From Planctomycetaceae bacterium (GTDB lineage: Bacteria; Planctomycetota; Planctomycetia; Pirellulales; Thermoguttaceae), in contig JAITAZ010000190.1 of the NCBI GenBank assembly GCA_031283825.1, forward strand, positions 1 through 5,066: a stretch of DNA of 5,066 nt, written 5' to 3'. The notes below the pieces were generated by a model. The model was not told the origin of the DNA. It worked only from the letters and a program-made list of their open reading frames with translations, and ran no database searches. The translations under genes were made by a program, and so were the position numbers. Positions 1-5,030 of this stretch are shown piece after piece (within the stretch, counting starts at the first letter, position 1; the number at the start of each line of letters is the position of its first letter).

Positions 1-263
1 CCCGGGCAGCCTGAACCGTATTTTTCTTTGACCGCCTCCGTTAAATCAATTCCCTTGACATTGGCAATTGTCGTCAACCATGCAATCACATCGGCAAACT
101 CGCCCCGTAACTCTGCATCCGTTCCAGACCTTATCGCCGCCGCTAACTCGCCGACCTCTTCCATCAACCATAAAAAAGTCGCCTCCGCGCCACGCTCAAA
201 ATCCTTTTCAAAGTACATCTTTCGAATAAGACTCTGAAAATCTGATATAGTTATTTCTGTCAT
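1..263 (-). CDS. MazG-like nucleotide pyrophosphohydrolase, 3' end cut off by the window edge
   Basis: Reading the minus strand from an ATG at 263-261 gives 87 open codons and no stop before position 1, so only the N-terminal part is visible. The protein begins MTEITISDFQSLI. It contains EEVGEL (E35, E36, E39), which fits the EExxE metal-binding motif of the all-alpha NTP pyrophosphohydrolase (MazG/dUTPase-like) fold, and then EFADVIAW (E55, D58), which fits the paired ExxD motif. The family hydrolyses nucleoside triphosphates to monophosphate and pyrophosphate using Mg2+, often as house-cleaning of abnormal nucleotides; the substrate cannot be told from sequence. The visible part ends KYGSGCP. 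From memory, similar small proteins continue into a short Cys-containing tail, but this is not visible here. No Shine-Dalgarno sequence lies before the ATG. The gene is 360 bp beyond the mlaD stop, with repeats between, so it is probably not part of the transport operon. Confidence 0.85.
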   Translation of the reverse strand, partial: MTEITISDFQSLIRKMYFEKDFERGAEATFLWLMEEVGELAAAIRSGTDAELRGEFADVIAWLTTIANVKGIDLTEAVKEKYGSGCP

Positions 264-326
264 ATAATTTTGTAATATTTCTGTGGGATACTTAAAAAGC
301 CGAATGGTGCTAACTAAAAAAATAAA

Positions 327-521
327 GTAACCGTTCACGGGTTTTTAAATTCGGATTTGAATTGCTAAACCCAATGTAGAGACGCAATGCCTTGCGTCTC
401 TATCGATGATCTTTTGATCGAACAATGAGACGCAAGGCATTGCGTCTCTACGATTGCTAATTTGTAACTATTCGCGTTTGAATTTTTCGATAAAAAAATA
501 AAAAATTTCGTGAACGGTTAC
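327..521. repeat. Unit bounded by 13-bp inverted repeats, copy 1 (downstream of mlaD)
   Basis: GTAACCGTTCACG at 327-339 is exactly inverted as CGTGAACGGTTAC at 509-521, enclosing a 195-bp AT-rich stretch without an ORF. The same 13-mer pair bounds 2433-2660. The left ends of the two copies (327-349 and 2434-2456) match at 22 of 23 bases, continuing past the 13-mer into a G-rich then T-rich, A-rich stretch, while the interiors are otherwise unrelated. This could be a small non-autonomous mobile element, or a paired protein-binding site. No transposase is present in the window. Confidence 0.75.
376..451. repeat. Nested 25-bp perfect inverted repeat, MITE- or REP-like
   Basis: The arms 376-400 and 427-451 are perfect reverse complements over 25 bp, separated by 26 bp. 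Each arm is itself a hairpin. The left one pairs TAGAGACGCAA (377-387) with TTGCGTCTCTA (392-402) around a TGCC loop. The right one pairs GAGACGCAA (427-435) with TTGCGTCTC (440-448) around GGCA. The 8-mer ATTGCTAA lies on both sides (361-368 and 453-460), as a target-site duplication would. The GAGACGCAATGC motif resembles dispersed intergenic repeats I recall from several phyla, but no search was run. It lies inside the larger 327-521 unit, so it may be a later insertion. Confidence 0.8.
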
Positions 522-567
522 AAAATAAAACTCGCAGCAAGTACGTAACATGAGTGCATAATTACAA

Positions 568-598
568 CTTTTTTATTACTTCCGCTTTTTTATTACTT
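568..598. repeat. Two 14-bp direct repeats just after mlaD
   Basis: CTTTTTTATTACTT occurs at 568-581 and again at 585-598, a 17-bp period, ending 25 bp past the mlaD stop codon. On the transcribed (minus) strand these are A-rich, so they do not give the U-run of an intrinsic terminator. No GC-rich hairpin accompanies them. Slippage duplication is the simplest explanation. Confidence 0.6.
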
Positions 599-623
599 TT
601 GTCAATTTATTCTGCTGAAAAAA

Positions 624-2387
624 TTAATTTTGTGGGATTGTTATTTTTTCTTTTGATAAACTTGAATTGGTATTTTCTTTATTAAACGAAATCTGAATAA
701 TTTTCGACTTGCCCGCAAGGGACGGATAACGCGGGTCGGTATTTATAATTACGCCTTCCGACTCATTTTCTAATTCGTTTTCCAAATTATTCTGAATCGG
801 CAGTTTGTTCGACTCTATGCGTTTCTCCATCGATTTGTTGTTGTCTTGATTGCTTCTTGTCAATTTCATGTTGGTAAAATTCTGACTCTCATAAATCAAT
901 TGACGACACGAATCGCCATTATCACAATCAATCTCTCCGCAACTTGAACATGTCGTTTTTTTCTTGCCCCTCTTAAACAACGTTAAAATACAATCAGGAA
1001 TCAAACACGAAAACATCCGCTTCGAATCGCAACAACACGGATAACAATAACACTCCACACAACACGGCATTTCAAAACTCTCCGCATTACTTACGTTATT
1101 CGCATTATTCGCGTAAGCATATTCTCTCTCTACCGAAATTTTATCGTCATCCGCATAACAACCGCCCCGCGAACTGAACAATAATCTATCGCTTCCAAGA
1201 TCGTCGCCCCAAACCGGTAAAGCGTTTTTAGTCGGCGGACGTTTCTTTATCAAATTGCGAATAAATATCGCCGGATCACGCGCAATCTCGTCGGTGAATA
1301 CTCGCAAATTAGTCGAAATCGGCTTGATGTCCGTGCGAATCAAAAGATTAACCTCCCGCGTTATTTTTTCAACATTGTCAAGCGTCAATAATAACTTCCG
1401 ATACGCCTCCGGATCATTCAGAATTTTTCCCAACGTGCCTTCCGTATTCTGAAACGTCTTGAATACAATAATAAGTTCGTCAAATAACGATTGCAACTTC
1501 GACGACGTAACCCTGACCGATTCCATAATCGCCGGAACGTCGCCTTTCGCCTTGTCGGTAATTTTCGTTACATTATTTATTACATGATCAATCTTGTTCA
1601 ACGATTCATTTCCGTGTTGTATAAATCCTCGCCCGTCAGAGAGCAACACCTCCGCATTTGCGAAAATTGCTTGAGACTTGTTCAGTATCGACGGCAATGA
1701 ACTAACGATCTGCTTTATGTCTTTTTGCAAATTCGGATCATTTATAAGACCACTCGTCTGATTAGAAAAAGACCGAATCGACGTCATCGTTTGCTGCAAT
1801 TCCGCAACAACTTCGTCTATTCTATCATGCCGGACTTTGGCGTCTTCAGGAGAACCAATAATTATATTCGCCCTGTCAACAAACTCGCCAATCCGCTCAA
1901 CCGCTACGCCAATAACTTGCAGCGTCTTGTTCAAATCGCCCTCAAGATTAGTAAAACTCCGCAAAATATCGCTCGATTCACGACCAACCAACGGCGGCGA
2001 ATCCGCGCCGACAAGCTCTATTTTCCCCTTGTAATTTATGTCCTTGACAAACTCCAACGTCGCATCGCCCATTATCACCGTTTGACGCACTCGACACTCC
2101 TCATTCGTGTAAATCTTACGAGATAAAGGAAGACGAATAGTAATTTCCACCTCCCGATCTTCATCCACAAGCTCAACATTAGTTACCACGCCAATCTTGA
2201 CCCCATTCTTGTAAACCGGCGAACGCTTCGCTATTCCGGGAGTTCGCTGAAAACGCACCTTAATCGTGTACTCATCGCCAAAATTAACGCTCTCGCCCTT
2301 GCCAAAATATATCGCCAAAACTATCAAACTAATAATCGCCGCAAGCACCGTTACGCCAACCCATAATTCTTTATGTTTATTATCCAT
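624..2387 (-). CDS. mlaD: MlaD-like MCE-domain lipid-transport protein with long helical region and Cys-rich tail
   Basis: This 587-residue protein is anchored in the inner membrane and binds the transported lipid on the periplasmic side of the MlaFE transporter. A membrane segment lies at about 9-28, preceded by a short N-terminus. A single MCE domain follows at about 38-117, with the typical strand pattern including TPGIAKRSPVYKNGVKIG (49-66) and VIMGDATLEF (104-113). Residues about 140-380 look mostly helical. Residues 410-494 contain 14 cysteines, densest at 442-453, with a C-x2-C-x4-C-x5-C series at 480-494. The last 90 residues are polar and rich in Asn, Glu and Ser. E. coli MlaD is only about 183 residues, so most of this protein is extension. 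The ATG at 2387 is the only start that keeps the membrane anchor; the next Met is at 106. No Shine-Dalgarno is visible. It lies 332 bp after mlaF, on the same strand. The MCE assignment is firm; the tail function is unknown. Confidence 0.93.
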   Translation of the reverse strand: MDNKHKELWVGVTVLAAIISLIVLAIYFGKGESVNFGDEYTIKVRFQRTPGIAKRSPVYKNGVKIGVVTNVELVDEDREVEITIRLPLSRKIYTNEECRVRQTVIMGDATLEFVKDINYKGKIELVGADSPPLVGRESSDILRSFTNLEGDLNKTLQVIGVAVERIGEFVDRANIIIGSPEDAKVRHDRIDEVVAELQQTMTSIRSFSNQTSGLINDPNLQKDIKQIVSSLPSILNKSQAIFANAEVLLSDGRGFIQHGNESLNKIDHVINNVTKITDKAKGDVPAIMESVRVTSSKLQSLFDELIIVFKTFQNTEGTLGKILNDPEAYRKLLLTLDNVEKITREVNLLIRTDIKPISTNLRVFTDEIARDPAIFIRNLIKKRPPTKNALPVWGDDLGSDRLLFSSRGGCYADDDKISVEREYAYANNANNVSNAESFEMPCCVECYCYPCCCDSKRMFSCLIPDCILTLFKRGKKKTTCSSCGEIDCDNGDSCRQLIYESQNFTNMKLTRSNQDNNKSMEKRIESNKLPIQNNLENELENESEGVIINTDPRYPSLAGKSKIIQISFNKENTNSSLSKEKITIPQN

Positions 2388-2445
2388 ACTAGTAATTAAT
2401 GTTAGTGATTGTTTTGTAAAACTTGGATTATTTGTAACCGTTCAC

Positions 2446-2461
2446 GGTTTTTTAAAAAACC
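2446..2461. repeat. 16-bp perfect palindrome GGTTTTTT/AAAAAACC
   Basis: GGTTTTTT (2446-2453) is followed directly by its reverse complement AAAAAACC (2454-2461), with no loop. It abuts the left 13-bp inverted repeat of copy 2. The matching position in copy 1 keeps only the first half (the T-run and AAA), so the palindrome may belong to the element or have arisen locally. A loopless AT-rich palindrome suggests a protein-binding or recombination site more than an RNA hairpin. Confidence 0.6.
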
Positions 2462-2563
2462 ATGATTAACGACTCAACAGAAAAAAACAGCTTTTAACAA
2501 AGAGAAATTTTTTTCTTTAAATTTTGTCCCCCGCCGAGTCATCAATCCCAGATCTCAAACAAG

Positions 2564-2599
2564 AACGTCCCCAGCGTCTCCAATGTCCCCTAAGTCCCC
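2564..2599. repeat. Four tandem 9-bp units, NNNGTCCCC
   Basis: Four consecutive nonamers occupy this stretch: AACGTCCCC (2564-2572), AGCGTCTCC (2573-2581), AATGTCCCC (2582-2590) and TAAGTCCCC (2591-2599). The GTCCCC core is constant apart from one C-to-T change in the second unit, and the first three bases vary. The minus strand is therefore G-rich (GGGGAC repeated). Another CCCCC run lies upstream at 2528-2532. Read on the minus strand the units would encode repeated Gly-Asp-X, but that frame is closed on both sides by stops without an ATG, so no protein is claimed. Confidence 0.75.
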
Positions 2600-2719
2600 T
2601 CCAAAAAAATTATCTTTGGCTTTCTAAAACCATATTATTTTTTTCTTGTGAACGGTTACATAAAAATTACGTTGATGATATTTTACAAATCTGTTTTCAA
2701 CTATTAACTCTGCTAAAGC

Positions 2720-3586
2720 TCAAACGCTAATAAATTCTCTGACTCGATTATCGTTACAATTAATAAATTTTTCTATATCTCCGTCGAATATAATTTGTTT
2801 TTCGCCGCGATTTAACTTTGCTAGAGGATAAAGCATTATCACTCTACTAGCAACTTTTAAAACCGATTTTATGTCATGCGTAACAAGTATGCTTGTTACA
2901 TTATGATTTTTATGAGCGTTTATAATCAATTCGTTTATTACGTTGCTCATTATTGGGTCAAGACCGGTAGTTGGTTCGTCGTAGAGAATAATTTCCGGCT
3001 CAAGTGCTAAAGCTCTCGCGAATCCTACTCGTTTTCTCATTCCTCCCGACAACTCTGCCGGCTTGCGATTTATAATTTGCTCCGATAAACCAACTTCATT
3101 GAGTAAATTTTTTACTATTTCTTTTATTTCTTTTTTCGTTTTATTCGAATGCTGAGTAAGAGGAAAAGCAATGTTTTCGCCAATAGTCATACTGTCAAAT
3201 AACGCCGCTTGTTGAAATACAAATCCATATCGAGTACGAATTTGTGCAAGTTCAAAATAAGTCAATTCGCTTAAATCACGTCCGTCGAAAATTACATTTC
3301 CTTTATCCGGCTTGAAAAGTCTAATCATTGTTTTGAGCAACACGGTTTTTCCGCATCCGCTTTCTCCGATAATTGCAACCGTTTCGCCGCCGTCAATTGT
3401 CAAGCTAATGTCGCGCAATACCATTGTCGAATCCGACATCTGATTTGTCTGCTGATTCGACGTCAATGTCGAGGTTGAAGTCGAAGTCGATAGCGAAGTC
3501 GAATTTGATGCGGAGTCAAAATATTTGCTGACATTCTGAATCAAAAGCAACGGATATTCCAAATTGATATTTTGATTTGTTTCCAT
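2720..3586 (-). CDS. mlaF: MlaF-like ABC transporter ATPase with Ser/Thr-rich insertion
   Basis: This 288-residue cytoplasmic ATPase should power lipid movement by the MlaE permease. All ABC motifs are intact: Walker A GESGCGKT (74-81), Q-loop VFQQ (123-126), signature LSGGM (179-183), Walker B ILYDEP (200-205) with catalytic E204, D-loop GLDP (208-211) and switch H237 in VTHD. The signature region with GGMRKRVGFARAL, and FDSMTIGENIAFPL (130-143), fit the MlaF/Ttg2A/Mkl subfamily. Unusually, the first strand LLLIQNVSKYF (13-23) is separated from VLRDISLTI (56-64) by about 30 residues of Ser, Thr, Asn and Gln (25-54), where relatives have only a short loop. The ATG at 3586 is chosen because starting at internal Met50 or Met55 would lose the first strand. 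No Shine-Dalgarno precedes it. The 97 bp separating it from mlaE show no clear signal, so co-transcription with mlaE is likely. Confidence 0.94.
   Translation of the reverse strand: METNQNINLEYPLLLIQNVSKYFDSASNSTSLSTSTSTSTLTSNQQTNQMSDSTMVLRDISLTIDGGETVAIIGESGCGKTVLLKTMIRLFKPDKGNVIFDGRDLSELTYFELAQIRTRYGFVFQQAALFDSMTIGENIAFPLTQHSNKTKKEIKEIVKNLLNEVGLSEQIINRKPAELSGGMRKRVGFARALALEPEIILYDEPTTGLDPIMSNVINELIINAHKNHNVTSILVTHDIKSVLKVASRVIMLYPLAKLNRGEKQIIFDGDIEKFINCNDNRVREFISV
3458..3499 (-). repeat. Low-complexity Ser/Thr codon tract inside mlaF
   Basis: This stretch encodes alternating Ser and Thr (residues 30-43 of MlaF) from near-repeats of the hexamer ACTTCG on the coding strand, interrupted by Leu codons. 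The repetitive DNA points to origin and length variation by replication slippage. The codons are not identical (TCG, TCA, ACT, ACC, ACA, ACG), so the tract is not recent or is under some selection. Confidence 0.7.
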
Positions 3587-3683
3587 GAAATTTTTTGTAA
3601 CTGCTCAGTAAGATTTTTAAACACCGGATTATTCAAATACGACAAACTAAAACGAATAATTGCAATTCAATCAACTAACTAAC

Positions 3684-4592
3684 TTAAAATTGACTTCCTC
3701 CAAACGTGCCTGACGATAACCCGAACATTGATTGTAATCGGTCAATAAATATTCCTAGTATCAAGTCGATAAATAATATTGCTACAAAAGATAACACAAA
3801 CGATTGAGTCGCGGCTTTTCCAACTCCCTCTGCTCCGTTTTCACAACGAAAACCCTGATAACAACTTATCAAAGCAATAATACCTCCAAAAAAAATGCTT
3901 TTGAACATTCCCGCCAACACGTCAAAAGGACCGACTAAAGTTTTTCCATGTTCCCAATAAAAGTGGTCGTCGATTCCTAGAATTTTTGTACAATAAATTG
4001 CGCCTCCGAATACTCCCATGAAATCCGCGATTACCGTTAACGCCGGAATCAAAAATAACGCGGCAAGAAAACGCGGAACAACAAGGTAATGAATCGGACT
4101 CGTTCCTAAACTCGCCAACGCTTCAATCTGTTCGCTCACTCGCATTGACCCGATTTCTGCCGCTATTGAACTCCCAACTCGCCCTGCAAGCATTGTCGCC
4201 GCAAGCACCGGACCAAGTTCGCGAACCAACGAAAAACTAATCACTCCGCCAAGCGCAGCCTCTATGCCAATCGCCTTAAATTGAGAATATGTCTGAACCG
4301 CAAGCACCATTCCAATAAACATTCCCGTAAGCATCACCACCGGCAAACTCAAAACCCCAATCGAATAAAACGAATGCGTAAGAACATCCCAACGCGGACG
4401 CCGCCAACAAAGCCAAATAAACGTATAACAACAAAAATTCGTAAAATCGCCAAGCCGCTCTATCTGCCCAGCGAACATATCGACAAGCGCGTTAGGTTTG
4501 TTCGGTTCGTCTGTCGTATCTTCCGAATCGGAATTTATCGGTTCGATAATTTCATCTTTCGTTTGAGTTGTGGTTATCGTTGTTTCAACCAT
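3684..4592 (-). CDS. mlaE: MlaE-like ABC transporter permease
   Basis: This 302-residue protein is the inner-membrane permease of the Mla lipid transporter and should dimerise, bind MlaF on its cytoplasmic side and dock MlaD on its periplasmic side. Family landmarks include RELGPVLAATMLAGRVGSS (124-142), EIGSMRVSEQIEALASLG (146-163), the conserved coupling segment, and GFRCENGAEGVGKAATQSFV (247-266). Hydrophobic stretches lie at about 76-100, 112-135, 167-200, 228-246 and 264-286. The first 35 residues are a polar, Thr/Asp/Glu-rich extension that E. coli MlaE (about 260 residues) lacks; it is probably cytoplasmic and disordered. The ATG at 4592 is the first in frame and has no Shine-Dalgarno; a later start inside the extension, such as Met39, cannot be excluded. 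It is the first gene of the mlaE-mlaF-mlaD set. No STAS-domain partner (MlaB) is seen. Confidence 0.95.
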   Translation of the reverse strand: MVETTITTTQTKDEIIEPINSDSEDTTDEPNKPNALVDMFAGQIERLGDFTNFCCYTFIWLCWRRPRWDVLTHSFYSIGVLSLPVVMLTGMFIGMVLAVQTYSQFKAIGIEAALGGVISFSLVRELGPVLAATMLAGRVGSSIAAEIGSMRVSEQIEALASLGTSPIHYLVVPRFLAALFLIPALTVIADFMGVFGGAIYCTKILGIDDHFYWEHGKTLVGPFDVLAGMFKSIFFGGIIALISCYQGFRCENGAEGVGKAATQSFVLSFVAILFIDLILGIFIDRLQSMFGLSSGTFGGSQF

Positions 4593-4608
4593 AAGGACAT
4601 TAAACGAT

Positions 4609-4628
4609 CCGTAATTTAAATCTTACGG
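4609..4628. promoter_or_regulatory. Dyad CCGTAA-N8-TTACGG upstream of mlaE, possible operator
   Basis: CCGTAA (4609-4614) and TTACGG (4623-4628) are perfect 6-bp inverted halves separated by 8 bp, with an ATTTAAAT palindrome (4614-4621) between them. The dyad starts 17 bp upstream of the mlaE ATG, where an operator or a short leader hairpin would act. The 6-bp arms are short and the role is inferred from symmetry and position only. Confidence 0.4.
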
Positions 4629-4697
4629 TTAATAAAGGTCGCACTTGCAGGGTAAATATTCTGGTGTAGTTGTATTAGCGGGAAATTTGATTTTTCA

Positions 4698-4718
4698 TAA
4701 TATTTCAGCGGAATATTA
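4698..4718. repeat. 7-bp inverted repeat, also one member of an imperfect 18-bp direct repeat
   Basis: TAATATT (4698-4704) pairs with AATATTA (4712-4718) around a TCAGCGG loop. The 18-mer TAATATTTCAGCGGAATA (4698-4715) recurs as TAATATATCAGTGGAATA at 4954-4971 with 16 of 18 matches. Two similar copies 256 bp apart suggest a dispersed or duplicated short repeat. Confidence 0.5.
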
Positions 4719-4917
4719 CAAGAAAAACTCCTTTATCTGTTATCGACCAATTCGGTATTTAACGATTAGTAAACTTTTAACGATTTTTCCAGTAATTCGT
4801 ATTGCATTTAAGAGTAAACCAGAATTTATTTTGAGAATATTATGTCGTTAGACGACAGAATTGTTAAAAGAGAATAAAAGCCAATGGGAATCTCTAAAAA
4901 TTAAAAATTTATTTTAA

Positions 4918-4935
4918 ACCACAGAGTTCACAGAG
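4918..4935. repeat. ACCACAGAG/TTCACAGAG short repeat element
   Basis: ACCACAGAGTTCACAGAG contains CACAGAG twice, 9 bp apart. From memory, very similar sequences, usually read as CTCTGTG...CTCTGTGGT on the other strand, recur between genes in many bacterial genomes. No search was run here. No coding function is suggested. Confidence 0.5.
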
Positions 4936-5013
4936 AAGTTTTTTAAAAATTAGTAATATATCAGTGGAATAATTGTAACAGCATTGTATTTTCGTTGAAT
5001 CGTAGATTCTTCA

Positions 5014-5027
5014 GTCCCGCTAGGGAC
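5014..5027. repeat. GTCCC-GCTA-GGGAC hairpin
   Basis: GTCCC (5014-5018) and GGGAC (5023-5027) form a perfect 5-bp stem with a GCTA loop. It is followed 3 bp later by a second, larger hairpin. Short GC-rich hairpins in tandem between genes resemble REP-type dispersed repeats. No T-run follows, so it is not a standard terminator. Confidence 0.55.
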
Positions 5028-5030
5028 GAC

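Larger units (their letters stand above)
2433..2660. repeat. Unit bounded by 13-bp inverted repeats, copy 2 (between mlaF and mlaD)
   Basis: TGTAACCGTTCAC at 2433-2445 is exactly inverted as GTGAACGGTTACA at 2648-2660, enclosing 228 bp. It is the same terminal sequence as at 327-521, with a different interior. The unit fills most of the 332-bp mlaF-mlaD gap and begins 46 bp upstream of the mlaD start codon, so it must lie in the mlaF-mlaD transcript or carry the mlaD promoter. The 2388-2719 gap contains no supported gene. Confidence 0.75.

Noticed and set aside
1..6. CCCGGG at the first six bases (SmaI/XmaI site)
   Set aside because: A six-base palindrome at the edge may reflect a cloning or contig boundary, but it lies in frame in the MazG-like gene and needs no special explanation.
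28..237. Plus-strand open frame of 69 codons
   Set aside because: It lies antisense to the MazG-like gene, whose minus-strand product has clear family motifs.
376..451. Intrinsic terminator of mlaD
   Set aside because: The stem is strong, but no T-run follows on the transcribed strand and it lies over 170 bp past the stop. It fits a dispersed repeat better.
327..521. CRISPR array
   Set aside because: The repeats are inverted and not regularly spaced direct repeats, with only one pair per locus and no cas gene.
1725..2126. Plus-strand open frame of 133 codons, with others at 1255, 1491, 1837 and 2266
   Set aside because: All lie wholly or largely antisense to mlaD, are rich in Arg, Asn and Ile as expected for shadow frames, and show no domain.
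2524..2730. Plus-strand open frame of 68 codons across the mlaF-mlaD gap
   Set aside because: It reads through the tandem 9-bp repeats and an inverted-repeat end and runs into the 3' end of mlaF, with no ribosome-binding site or recognisable domain.
4281..4619. Plus-strand open frame of 112 codons
   Set aside because: Antisense to the mlaE 5' end; the highly basic, His/Lys/Arg-rich composition is that of a shadow frame.
4645..4851. Plus-strand open frame of 68 codons in the right flank
   Set aside because: It has no upstream ribosome-binding site and no recognisable domain, and it covers a short inverted repeat. Chance is the simpler explanation, though a small hypothetical gene cannot be fully excluded.
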